The translations under genes and the position numbers were made by a program. The notes under the pieces were generated by a model. The model saw only the letters and a list, made by a program, of their open reading frames with translations, was not told where the DNA came from and ran no database searches. Shown here in pieces: positions 1-7,740 of a stretch of 64,000 bases of DNA (within the stretch, counting starts at the first letter, position 1; the number at the start of each line of letters is the position of its first letter). This DNA is from Bin87 sp965207585 (lineage in GTDB: Bacteria > Chloroflexota > Dehalococcoidia > Lucifugimonadales > UBA3495): NCBI GenBank assembly GCA_965207585.1, contig CBDBMT010000003.1, positions 3,596,001 through 3,660,000 of the forward strand, read 5' to 3'.

Positions 1-1
1 G

Positions 2-1435
2 GACAACGTGGGTGACAACGTGGGTGACGTTGCCGGCATGGGCGCCGACCTGTTCGAATCCTACGTGGGCAGCATTATCTCGGCGGTGGCTTTGGCGGCC
101 GCCAGCACGACCGCCTTTGCGGTGTTCGGCAACGACGCGGTGTTTCCGATGCTGCTGGCCGGCGCGGGCATCGTGGCCGCGATACTGGGCACGTTCGTGG
201 TGCGCAGCGGCGAGCAGGCCGACTTCGAGAGGCTGCTGTGGGCGCTGCGCTACGGCATATTCGCCGCCGGCGGCTTGCTGATAATCTTCGCGGCGATACT
301 TACCATCACCCTCACCGGCAACTGGTGGTGGTTCGGCTGCGTGGTGGCCGGCCTCGTCGCTGGAACCATAATCGGCCTCGCCACCGAGTACTACACGTCC
401 TACAGCTACAAACCGACGCAGCGGGTGTCGGAATCGTCGCAGACCGGCGCGGCCACGGTAATCATCAGCGGCATCGCCACCGGGATGTTGAGCACGTTGA
501 TACCGGTGATCTGCGTGTCCGTCGCCATCCTCCTGGCGTACTGGTTCGCGGGCTTCTATGGCGTCGCGCTGGCCGGCGTGGGACTGCTGTCCACGCTGGG
601 CATCACCCTGGCGACCGACGCCTACGGTCCGGTAGCGGACAACGCGGGTGGCATCGCCGAGCAAGCCAACCTGGAGCCGCAGGTGCGGGAGCGCACCGAC
701 GCGCTGGACGCCCTGGGCAACACCACGGCGGCCACCGGCAAGGGGTTCGCCATTGGATCGGCCGCGTTGACCGCGCTGGCGCTGCTGGCCGCGTATTCGG
801 TGAGCGCAGGGTTGATCACACTGAGCGAAGATGGCCGGCTGGCGGCTGGAAGCGCGGGCATCAACATCCTGCAGCCCCAGATCCTGGTGGGTCTCGTTAT
901 CGGCGCGATGCTGCCGTTCATTTTCTCCGCGTTGACGATGCAGGCAGTGGGTCGCGCGGCCCAGGGAATCGTCGACGAAGTGCGCCGTCAGTTCCGCGAG
1001 ATACCCGGCCTGATGGAAGGCACGGCCACTCCCGACTCCGCGCGTTGCGTAGACATCAGCACCCGGGGAGCGTTGCGGGAGATGATCCTGCCGGGCGTGA
1101 TGGCCGTGCTGGCCCCGATTGCCACCGGGTTCATCCTGGGCGAGGCGGCGCTGGGCGGGCTGCTGATTGGGTCGGTCTCAGCCGGTTTCATGCTGGCGAT
1201 CATGATGGCCTCGGCCGGCGGAACCTGGGACAACGCGAAGAAGTACGTGGAATTGGGCAACTACGGGGGCAAGGGCTCGGACGCCCACAAGGCCGCAGTG
1301 GAAGGCGACGTCGTGGGCGACCCCTTCAAGGACACGTCCGGCCCCAGCCTGAACATCCTGCTCAAGCTGATGGCGATCGTGTCGCTGGTGTTCGCTCCGG
1401 CATTTGTGGCAGCGCCGGCGTTGATCAACTTGTAG
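2..1435 (+). CDS. hppA: Membrane-bound ion-translocating pyrophosphatase, 5'-truncated by the window
   Basis: Hydrolyses pyrophosphate and pumps a cation (H+ or Na+) across the cytoplasmic membrane. The frame is open from the first bases; the visible part starts inside the conserved DNVGD / GMGADLFESYV block, so roughly the N-terminal 200 residues lie outside the window. Many hydrophobic segments follow, then a second DNAGG motif and the GNTTAATGKG signature. In this family Ala and Gly at the two diagnostic positions of that signature mark the K+-dependent subgroup (K+-independent enzymes carry Lys and Thr). The acidic residue in the DLFE stretch sits three residues after Asp, the position typical of Na+-pumping or K+-dependent enzymes. 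Family assignment is secure; ion specificity is inference. A hairpin terminator follows the stop. Confidence 0.95.
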   Translation, partial: DNVGDNVGDVAGMGADLFESYVGSIISAVALAAASTTAFAVFGNDAVFPMLLAGAGIVAAILGTFVVRSGEQADFERLLWALRYGIFAAGGLLIIFAAILTITLTGNWWWFGCVVAGLVAGTIIGLATEYYTSYSYKPTQRVSESSQTGAATVIISGIATGMLSTLIPVICVSVAILLAYWFAGFYGVALAGVGLLSTLGITLATDAYGPVADNAGGIAEQANLEPQVRERTDALDALGNTTAATGKGFAIGSAALTALALLAAYSVSAGLITLSEDGRLAAGSAGINILQPQILVGLVIGAMLPFIFSALTMQAVGRAAQGIVDEVRRQFREIPGLMEGTATPDSARCVDISTRGALREMILPGVMAVLAPIATGFILGEAALGGLLIGSVSAGFMLAIMMASAGGTWDNAKKYVELGNYGGKGSDAHKAAVEGDVVGDPFKDTSGPSLNILLKLMAIVSLVFAPAFVAAPALINL

Positions 1436-1456
1436 GCCGAGCCCACATTTGGCGCA

Positions 1457-1492
1457 ATTGGGGGCGGCCCGGTGGGTCGCCTCCAATATTTT
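1457..1492 (+). terminator. Rho-independent terminator after hppA
   Basis: A 14-bp stem (two G-U pairs) with a 3-nt GGT loop, arms 1457-1470 and 1474-1487, followed by ATTTT. It sits between the hppA stop and the SDR gene and separates the two transcripts. Confidence 0.7.
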
Positions 1493-1586
1493 GACAGCGT
1501 GCGGTGGCAGTCGACGCCAGCGGATGGCAGAATAGCGCAGCGCCAATTGGCGGCGATCAATCCCGCAACGAACGGAGACGACGACA

Positions 1587-2366
1587 ATGACCAGCAGCAA
1601 CGTCAACCTGTTTGACCTCACCGGCAAGGTAGCCCTGATCACCGGCGGTAACGGGGGTCTGGGTCTGGGCATGGCATTGGGACTGGCCGACGCCGGGGCG
1701 GACATTGCCATTGCCGCGCGCAACGCCGAGAAGAACGCGGCCGCGGTTGAGGCCATCGAGGCGACCGGGCGTCGCGCCTTTGCGATCCCTACTGACGTCA
1801 CCAGCGATTCGGATATCGACGATATGGCGTCACGAGCGGTGGCGCATTTCGGACACGTGGACATCCTGATCAACAACGCGGGGGCCACCGTGCGCAAGGC
1901 TCCGGAGGATATCACCGCCGCCGAGTGGGACAACGTGCTGGACGTTAACCTGCGGGCGGCGTTTCTGTCGTGCAAGGCGATCTACCCGCACTTCAAGGCG
2001 CAGGGCGGCGGCAAAATCATCTGCATCGGCAGCATGTACAGCATCTTCGGCGGCGGCGGCAGCGGCGTGCCGTATTCGTCAAGCAAGGGTGGCATCGTGC
2101 AGCTGGCGAAGAGTTTCGCCGTGGCCTGGGCCGGCGACAACATCCAGTCCAACGCAATCCTGCCGGGCTGGTTCATGACCGAGCTGACACAGGCGATACC
2201 GGAAACCCAGCCGGAGCGCTACGACCTGATCAACCGCCGCATCCCCATGGGCCGCTGGGGCGACGCCAACGAGCTGCAGGGCGCGGCGGTGTTCCTGTCC
2301 AGCCGCGCGTCGGACTACGTGACTGGGGCGGTGATCACGGTGGACGGAGGGTTTTCGGTGGCGTAG
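1587..2366 (+). CDS. SDR-family NAD(P)-dependent oxidoreductase
   Basis: Classical short-chain dehydrogenase/reductase of 259 residues. The Rossmann nucleotide motif TGGNGGLG lies near residue 20, NNAG near residue 90, and the catalytic Tyr-Lys pair is in YSSSK. The C-terminus ends in VTGAVITVDGGFSVA, the usual SDR tail. The closest family resemblance is to 2-dehydro-3-deoxy-gluconate 5-dehydrogenase or glucose-1-dehydrogenase types; substrate unknown. A GGAGACGAC purine stretch precedes the ATG. Its last 31 codons are found again as a fragment about 1.3 kb downstream, with only synonymous changes. Confidence 0.9.
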   Translation: MTSSNVNLFDLTGKVALITGGNGGLGLGMALGLADAGADIAIAARNAEKNAAAVEAIEATGRRAFAIPTDVTSDSDIDDMASRAVAHFGHVDILINNAGATVRKAPEDITAAEWDNVLDVNLRAAFLSCKAIYPHFKAQGGGKIICIGSMYSIFGGGGSGVPYSSSKGGIVQLAKSFAVAWAGDNIQSNAILPGWFMTELTQAIPETQPERYDLINRRIPMGRWGDANELQGAAVFLSSRASDYVTGAVITVDGGFSVA

Positions 2367-2426
2367 GGTTAACCGAGCGCAAACATGACACGCCACTCGG
2401 GCAAAGATTTGCCGGCGGGGTATCCG

Positions 2427-2663
2427 ATGAAGACTTTAACCGTTACCGACGAACTGTATTCGGCGCTTGAAGAAGTGGCGAATCGCAGTGGCCAGACAGT
2501 TTCTGACTTGGTGTTCGAAGCACTCCAGGTTTGGCTGGACGACATCGCCGCAGACGAAGCCGACCGCGAAAAAATTGAAGCGGCTCGCTCCGAGGCTGCT
2601 GAAAAGGGCGGGGTTGAATTTGAGGCGTTTTTCGTCGTGGACAATGGGCACTCGATAACGTAA
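2427..2663 (+). CDS. Ribbon-helix-helix-type small protein (antitoxin-like), orphan
   Basis: A 78-residue protein. The N-terminus KTLTVTDELYSALEEVANRSGQ has the strand-helix-helix pattern of ribbon-helix-helix DNA-binding antitoxins, followed by an acidic tail. The internal ATG was chosen because the upstream extension has no RBH character. No toxin-like gene is adjacent: the next gene is an unrelated protein about 100 bp downstream. It may be an orphan antitoxin or a simple transcriptional regulator. It lies in the variable segment between the complete SDR and the recombination scar. Confidence 0.6.
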   Translation: MKTLTVTDELYSALEEVANRSGQTVSDLVFEALQVWLDDIAADEADREKIEAARSEAAEKGGVEFEAFFVVDNGHSIT

Positions 2664-2759
2664 GCCGCAGCAGAAAGTTCAGTTAATTGGCTCGGTTACA
2701 ATTGAGTGCCGCGGTGCTAGATTTCGCTCATCATCCACTCACGAGCGAGGTAAGCCATC

Positions 2760-3566
2760 ATGGAACTGCACGAACTATTACTTCAAATCACTCGCTGCCC
2801 CGAGCTGATACTGGCGGGGATGGATGGAGAGCATCCTTGCGCCAAGGTAGCAGCAGCGCAGCCGGCCCACACATACCAGGTAGTCGAGCCGTGGTTGGGC
2901 CATATCGACAAAGCGCCGATATTATTCATCTCGCGTAGCCCGCGCGTGGGAGAGGACAGCTACACGCCGCGACTTGATTGGAGCGATCACTACACCGCGA
3001 GCTTTTTCCAACGGCACTTTGAGAATGATGCAGGTTGGACCCGGGTAAGCTCGAATGGCGTTGTGAGAAGGATCACGTTCGACCGCAACGGGCGTAGAGT
3101 TCCCGGAAAGGGCATGCAGTTCTATGGACATCTCAGAAACCGAGCAGGTGAACTCTTGGAATCCCCAGCAGTGTCGGGTCGAGACTTCGCTTTGGCTCCC
3201 GCGGTTCATTGCAGGACACCGAATGGTGAAGGCGTACCAGAAGCCCTGAGCAGATGCGCCGAGACATGGATGGATCTGGTTCTCGAACACGCGGCGGCGT
3301 TGATAGTGGTCCTTTTGGGACTCGAAGCTCAGGAAGCCGCCACCAGCGTATGGGGACTGGACGCTTCCAGGACCGTGCAATTCGATGTCCCCATCGCAGG
3401 ACGAAATAGAGCCGTCGCCCGATTGCCCTTGCCCGGCGCCGGAGAAGTCAGCACATTTGAAAAATGTGTAGATGCCGATGACCTGCGACGGCTACGCGCT
3501 CTGCTGTCCGCGAATAAAACCACGCCTATAGCTGCTCCAAAGCTTGCCGCGACAGCATCATCTTGA
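2760..3566 (+). CDS. Uncharacterised protein resembling the uracil-DNA-glycosylase superfamily fold
   Basis: 268 residues, preceded by GAGCGAGG upstream of the ATG. I do not recognise a named family. Visible features are a PILFISRSPRVGED segment near residue 57, then a HCRTPNGEGVPEALSRC segment, then a hydrophobic strand ending VVLLG. This layout (strand-loop with charged residues, a Cys-containing H-C block, a strand ending in G) resembles proteins of the UDG-like superfamily, but that is pattern resemblance only. The last codons and the stop lie inside a fragment of a second acetamidase gene read on the opposite strand, so the native C-terminus may have been lost or replaced there. Confidence 0.6.
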   Translation: MELHELLLQITRCPELILAGMDGEHPCAKVAAAQPAHTYQVVEPWLGHIDKAPILFISRSPRVGEDSYTPRLDWSDHYTASFFQRHFENDAGWTRVSSNGVVRRITFDRNGRRVPGKGMQFYGHLRNRAGELLESPAVSGRDFALAPAVHCRTPNGEGVPEALSRCAETWMDLVLEHAAALIVVLLGLEAQEAATSVWGLDASRTVQFDVPIAGRNRAVARLPLPGAGEVSTFEKCVDADDLRRLRALLSANKTTPIAAPKLAATASS

Positions 3567-3600
3567 CCGGGCTGATGGGGCGGAAGGTGCAGCAGATGCG
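3526..3600 (-). pseudogene. C-terminal fragment of a second acetamidase/formamidase gene
   Basis: Reverse-strand translation ends in TFRPISPVKMMLSRQALEQL and a stop, matching the tail of the intact acetamidase downstream with one conservative change (Asp to Glu). Over the last 13 codons there are seven base differences, six of them synonymous. The copy therefore comes from a diverged, functional relative rather than from a recent local duplication. The remainder of that gene is absent; the fragment abuts an SDR tail fragment. Confidence 0.8.
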
Positions 3601-3699
3601 AAAGAGTTGCAGGGCGCGGCGGTGTTCCTGTCCAGCCGGGCGTCAGACTACGTGACGGGGGCGGTGATCACGGTGGACGGAGGTTTTTCGGTGGCGTAG
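3595..3699 (+). pseudogene. C-terminal fragment of a second SDR gene
   Basis: The last 31 codons plus stop are identical in protein sequence to the tail of the intact SDR (ELQGAAVFL ... GGFSVA). All five base differences are synonymous; the homology probably extends three more codons upstream. No start or Rossmann part is present. The fragment touches the acetamidase tail fragment with almost no spacer, marking a recombination junction near 3595-3603. Confidence 0.85.
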
Positions 3700-3741
3700 G
3701 ACGGCGCGACAGCAGCAATCACCATCTCCATCGACGGCTAT

Positions 3742-4227
3742 TCAGAAACGAACCAGTGACCTGGCTAGGGTCGCTATCCACAACAGCCAGTACATCCCGA
3801 CGCTGTTATCAATGTACCAGTCCGGGAAGCGCAGCCCCCAGACGTCGCCCGGCAATACCCACCAGCCAATTATGGTCAAAACAGTTCCTGCCAAGAACGA
3901 TATAAGAGCGCCCCACCAACCCGCCGGCGAGAGTAGCAGCAGCATAATGGCAAAAACCAGGAGACGAACGTCGGCGCTTTCTCGTACCCAGTTAATGCCT
4001 TCGCTTTCCGACCCGACGACCACGCCCCAAAAATCCCCGGCTCCCGGTATGATGATAGCCAACACGAGGGCCACGCCGTAAATGACCAGCGCCCAGACGA
4101 TGCCGCTAATGCATCCCGAACCTCCCTCCTGCTCCGCGTCGCCCGAGCCCTCCGGCAAAAGATCACCGCCGCTACCGGACCCGTAGGTTGACCCTTCGAA
4201 ATCGTATTCCCGCTCGACCACGGCCAT
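3742..4227 (-). CDS. Small hypothetical membrane protein
   Basis: 161 residues. The first 35 residues are acidic and Gly/Ser-rich, including a single Cys just before the membrane part. Three or four hydrophobic segments follow, with several Trp residues and a WWVLPGD loop. The ATG was preferred over the GTG immediately before it because GGAGG lies eight bases upstream of the ATG. No family recognised. It occupies the second variable segment of the SDR-acetamidase interval, between the tail fragments and the intact acetamidase. Confidence 0.6.
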   Translation of the reverse strand: MAVVEREYDFEGSTYGSGSGGDLLPEGSGDAEQEGGSGCISGIVWALVIYGVALVLAIIIPGAGDFWGVVVGSESEGINWVRESADVRLLVFAIMLLLLSPAGWWGALISFLAGTVLTIIGWWVLPGDVWGLRFPDWYIDNSVGMYWLLWIATLARSLVRF

Positions 4228-4282
4228 CACGAAGCCTCCTATCCCGTGGGAAACGGCGGCGATGAGGGAGAAAACTACTAGG

Positions 4283-5155
4283 CTACAGTTGATCCAATGC
4301 CTGGCGCGACAGCATCATCTTAACCGGGCTGATGGGGCGGAAGGTGCGGGAGACGCGCACGTCGCCGGCCAGGCTGCACAGGGTGTAGGCGTCGTAGGGC
4401 GCCATTCCCTTTTCGGTGATCAGGAAGTCCACCATTTCGCGGACGGCCTGCTTCATGGCGGGGCCGAGATCGTCGCCGTGGGACAGCACGACGTAGTGGT
4501 CCGGCGTGATGGCCCGGGGGCCAGTAAGGCTCATGCCCTTTTCCACGGTAATGCGCACGTGGGTGTCGGCGGAGCACTCGGCTCCGGTGCCGGCCACCGC
4601 GCCGTCGCCGACCACGGCGTGGCAGTCGCCCATGGCCAAGAGGGCGCCGGGCACAAACACCGGCAGGAAGAGGGTGCTGCCCTCGACCAGCTCTTTCATG
4701 TCGATGTCGCCGCCGTAGGGTCCGCTGTCGCTGGCGGTTTCCTGAACGTAGGTGGGCGTGGTCGCCACGAGGCCCATGGACGGGTTCAAGGGCAACCTCA
4801 TTCCGCTGGGCAGCACCAGTTCACCGCCGTCGATGCTCATAACGGTGGGGTAGCCCTCGGTGAACTCGGCCTCAAGGAATCCGCGGCCGGGCATAACCAT
4901 GTGGGCCGGGTTTTCCTTGGGTTTGATGCTGACGAACTCGATACGGAGGGCATCGCCGGGCTCGGCGCCGTTGACGTAGATCGGGCCCGTAGCCGGTCCC
5001 TTCAGGGACTTCTCCTGCAGAACGCCGGGCTCGCGTATGCCCTCGAAGGCGTCCCAAGTTTCCACCATGAGGTCATCGCCGGAGTCGATGGTGACGGCTG
5101 GCTCGTTTTCGGGATGAAGGACGTAGATGCGATGTTCGCGGGAGATGGATTTCAT
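4283..5155 (-). CDS. Acetamidase/formamidase family protein
   Basis: Zn-type amidase of the FmdA/AmdA family that releases ammonia from short amides. 290 residues, near the usual family length. Visible family features are the early E-N-x-P-A-V-T-I-D segment, GPIYVNGAEPGDALRIEF, a conserved HMVMPG, a GDCHAVVGDGAVAGTGAE stretch with the ligand-type His/Asp/Glu residues, and the C-terminal SRTFRPISPVK. AGGAG lies six bases before the ATG. It follows the phosphoesterase gene by 13 bp and is probably the last gene of the long minus-strand operon. Confidence 0.88.
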   Translation of the reverse strand: MKSISREHRIYVLHPENEPAVTIDSGDDLMVETWDAFEGIREPGVLQEKSLKGPATGPIYVNGAEPGDALRIEFVSIKPKENPAHMVMPGRGFLEAEFTEGYPTVMSIDGGELVLPSGMRLPLNPSMGLVATTPTYVQETASDSGPYGGDIDMKELVEGSTLFLPVFVPGALLAMGDCHAVVGDGAVAGTGAECSADTHVRITVEKGMSLTGPRAITPDHYVVLSHGDDLGPAMKQAVREMVDFLITEKGMAPYDAYTLCSLAGDVRVSRTFRPISPVKMMLSRQALDQL

Positions 5156-5168
5156 CGGTGGCTCCTGC

Positions 5169-5942
5169 TCAATTGTCTGCGACTAGCGGAAGGCTCGCAA
5201 GCGACGCGGCGGCCATCGGCCATTCTATCTGCGAGACCGTTACCCTCGGGAACGATTGAGAATCAAAATCGACGACGTTGACGGCCACATTGCCGCGGGT
5301 GGTTGACGCCCCCATCGGCGAGCCGGAGTAGAACGCGGTTACGCCGTTCTGTGAAACTTCCTCGAACCGCTCCCAGTGGCCCAGGGCGATGTAGTCGCAA
5401 GCGGCATCGGCAATTTCGTGGGGGCGAATGGGAGATGAGCGTTCCTCGGTGTCGTCGGGGTAGTGGTAATGGCCGTGGGCCATGGCCACGCGCCAGTGGC
5501 CGTTGCGATGGTGTGGGATGCCGGCCAGGGGACGAAACGCCGGCGTGTGGCTGTCCATGGCACGGCCCCATACATCGAGGGTCAGTTGCGGGAAGGACAA
5601 GGTTTGACCGCGAGTGCCGGTAATGATGTGCAGATTGGCCGGCCCGTTCATAAAGGGCGATCTCAGGTAAAGGGAGGCGGAGTCGTAGAGGTCGTGGTTG
5701 CCGGGCAGTATCACCGTGGGCACGGCGGCGCGGGCGATTTCGCTCACGAAGAATTCGAGCACGGCGTCGGAAATTCGGGCGTTGTCGAAGACGTCGCCGG
5801 CGATGAGCAGGGCGTCACCCCGCAGGCCATGCACGCCGTCAATCACTGCTGACAGGGCGCGCTGCGCGGATTCCGGGTCCCAGTCGTCTCCCAAGTGGGT
5901 ATCCGAGGTATGGATGATGCGGATCTTGCGGCGCAGTGACAT
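5169..5942 (-). CDS. Calcineurin-like metallophosphoesterase (SbcD/YfcE-like)
   Basis: 257 residues with the full metallophosphoesterase signature: SDTHLGD near the N-terminus (Asp/His ligands), LIAGDVFD, LPGNHD, then AHGHYHY and a GHWERF segment supplying further His ligands. This is the DNA-repair exonuclease (SbcD-like) branch by motif spacing, but no SbcC partner is adjacent and the protein is shorter than SbcD. It acts on phosphodiesters or nucleotides; substrate unknown. It lies 23 bp after hflX and 13 bp before the acetamidase, so it is very likely co-transcribed. Confidence 0.88.
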   Translation of the reverse strand: MSLRRKIRIIHTSDTHLGDDWDPESAQRALSAVIDGVHGLRGDALLIAGDVFDNARISDAVLEFFVSEIARAAVPTVILPGNHDLYDSASLYLRSPFMNGPANLHIITGTRGQTLSFPQLTLDVWGRAMDSHTPAFRPLAGIPHHRNGHWRVAMAHGHYHYPDDTEERSSPIRPHEIADAACDYIALGHWERFEEVSQNGVTAFYSGSPMGASTTRGNVAVNVVDFDSQSFPRVTVSQIEWPMAAASLASLPLVADN

Positions 5943-5965
5943 GGAGGTTCGGGGTCAGAAACGGA

Positions 5966-7153
5966 TTAGACGGTGGCGGGGGCCGGCATAGAAACGGAGG
6001 CGCCCACCTGGTCCAGGACGGCTTCAAGCAGGGCCGGCAGGTTCCAACCCCGGGCGGCGGACACGAATACCCGTCCGCCGACGGCGGGGGAATCCGCGCC
6101 CGAGATGGCGGACAGGTCGATGCGGTCGAGTACTTCCACGTCGGCGGGATCGTCGGTGAGCAGGTCCAGCTTATTGATCACCAGCAGGCGCGGCTTGCCG
6201 CCGAGGTCGAGATCGGCGAGCGTTTGCTCGACCACCTCCGCCTGTTCGGGAGCCTTGGGGTGAGTTATGTCAATGACGTGCAGCAACAGATCGGCTTCGC
6301 TGAGTTCTTCCAGGGTGGCGCGGAAGGCGGCGACCACGGTGGGCGAAAGTTTCTGGATGAACCCCACCGTGTCGCTGAGCAGCAACTCGTTGCCGTCGGG
6401 GAGGCGGAGGCGACGGGTCACCGGATCCAGGGTGTTGAACAACTGGTCCTCAGCGGGAACGCCAGCGTCGCACAGGGCGTTGAACAGGGTGCTCTTGCCG
6501 GCATTGGTGTACCCGACCAGGGTGGCCATGGGCGTGGAGGACCGGCGGCGGCGCTCCAGGTACTGGCTGCGACGCTTGCGCACGTTGTCCAGCTCCGATT
6601 CGATCTTCTGAATGCGACGTCGGATCAGGCGGCGGTCGGTTTCCAACTGGGTTTCTCCGGGGCCGCGGGTGCCGATCCCGCCGCCGAGACGCTCCAAGTG
6701 AGACCACTGGCCAACCAACCGGGGCAACAGGTACTGATGCTGGGCCAACTCGACCTGGATCTGGCCTTCACGGGTGCGAGCATGGCGGCCAAACACGTCC
6801 AGGATCAGCGCGGTGCGGTCGATGACCTTGATTTGAAGCGCCGACTCCAGGTTGCGCTGCTGGGTGGGCGTAAGCTCGTCGTCGCAAATCACCACGTCGG
6901 GTCGCTCGTCCTCCAGCAGGTCCTGGAGCTCCTGGAGTTTGCCCTTGCCCAGATAGGTCGGAGTGATGCGCTCCGCGCGCTGGGATACGGTGGCGACAAC
7001 CTCGGCGCCGGCCGACCGGGTCAGGTAATCGAGTTCGACCAGCGTGTCGTCGAGGCCCCAGAGGCTCTCGCCTCGCTTCTTGGCTTCCACGGCAACCAGT
7101 ACTGCCCGCTCGGTTTGCGGGCCAGTGGGTTTGGGTTGACGGGATTTAGGCAT
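5966..7153 (-). CDS. hflX: GTPase HflX
   Basis: Ribosome-associated GTPase that splits stalled 50S/30S complexes. 395 residues. The N-terminal HflX domain contains TYLGKGKLQEL and DRTALILDVFGRHARTREG. The glycine-rich linker GGGIGTRGPGETQLETDRR is followed by a basic helix. The G domain has GYTNAGKS (about residues 214-221), DTVGF and NKLD. All GTP-binding motifs are intact. It follows the Uma2 gene by about 10 bp and precedes the phosphoesterase. Confidence 0.96.
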   Translation of the reverse strand: MPKSRQPKPTGPQTERAVLVAVEAKKRGESLWGLDDTLVELDYLTRSAGAEVVATVSQRAERITPTYLGKGKLQELQDLLEDERPDVVICDDELTPTQQRNLESALQIKVIDRTALILDVFGRHARTREGQIQVELAQHQYLLPRLVGQWSHLERLGGGIGTRGPGETQLETDRRLIRRRIQKIESELDNVRKRRSQYLERRRRSSTPMATLVGYTNAGKSTLFNALCDAGVPAEDQLFNTLDPVTRRLRLPDGNELLLSDTVGFIQKLSPTVVAAFRATLEELSEADLLLHVIDITHPKAPEQAEVVEQTLADLDLGGKPRLLVINKLDLLTDDPADVEVLDRIDLSAISGADSPAVGGRVFVSAARGWNLPALLEAVLDQVGASVSMPAPATV

Positions 7154-7162
7154 AGACGACGT

Positions 7163-7738
7163 TTACCGCTGTCGCCGGAACAGCTGCCAGGCGGGAACGC
7201 TAAATCCCGGCAGAAGTTCCTCGCCGTCCAGAACGTCGTCCTCGTCGAGCGTCACAGTGGGCTGACCGGGGCGATAGCGGGTTACGCTGGTGTCCTCCGG
7301 GTTGAGCACCCAGACTTCGCGGGCACCGAAGTCCAGCCACATCCGTGCCTTGTCGGAGAGCAGGCGATCAGAACGGGAATTGCTGGGCGATGCAACCTCG
7401 ATGCACAGATCGGGAGTAAGTTCGAGGAATCCGGTGGTTCCGGGCGGGATGCGGCCCGGGGCAAACCAGGCGATATCCGGGGCGCGCACCGTGTCCGGGT
7501 CGCTCTCAAGTTTGTACCCCGGCTCGCCGGTGATGAGGTCACCATAGCCAGTGGACATGGTGTATAGGAAGAGATTGCCATGGCTGTTGGACACGACCAT
7601 ACCGTGCGGATGTCCGGTAGGCACTTCTTTCTCCGTGAGGACGCCGCGGATGAGTTCGTAGCGCTTGCCGGGAACCCGCTCCATCTCCAGGAGCTCGTGG
7701 GCCGTCATCAGGCGCGATGGCGTTTTCGCGGTAGTCAC
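7163..7738 (-). CDS. Uma2-family putative endonuclease
   Basis: 191 residues of the Uma2 (DUF820) family, which has a PD-(D/E)xK-type nuclease fold. Visible are the N-terminal YELIRGVLTEKE (Glu), APDIAWF (Asp), LCIEVASPSNS (Glu), a downstream SDKARMWLDFGAREVWVLNP (Lys and the usual Trp/Val strand), and YRPGQ. The GTG was chosen because GCGAGG lies about six bases upstream, just after the dapL stop; an internal ATG ten codons later is the alternative. Function in bacteria is unknown; it is often found as an accessory gene. Confidence 0.85.
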   Translation of the reverse strand: MTTAKTPSRLMTAHELLEMERVPGKRYELIRGVLTEKEVPTGHPHGMVVSNSHGNLFLYTMSTGYGDLITGEPGYKLESDPDTVRAPDIAWFAPGRIPPGTTGFLELTPDLCIEVASPSNSRSDRLLSDKARMWLDFGAREVWVLNPEDTSVTRYRPGQPTVTLDEDDVLDGEELLPGFSVPAWQLFRRQR

Positions 7739-7740
7739 GG

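Noticed and set aside
1491..1496. TTGACA as -35 of a promoter for the first SDR
   Set aside because: No -10-like hexamer at 16-19 bp; the nearest candidate is about 31 bp away.
2427..2663. Toxin-antitoxin pair with the ribbon-helix-helix gene
   Set aside because: The neighbouring gene is 268 codons long and not toxin-like; spacing of about 100 bp argues against coupling.
4262..5281. Long open frame opposite the acetamidase and phosphoesterase genes
   Set aside because: Mirror frame caused by GC-rich codon use. Low-complexity Gly/His/Ala/Val content, no ribosome site and no motifs, while the other strand encodes two clear families.
5936..7567. 543-codon plus-strand frame over hflX
   Set aside because: Antisense of a complete GTPase gene; repetitive Gly/Ala/Gln composition, no start signal.
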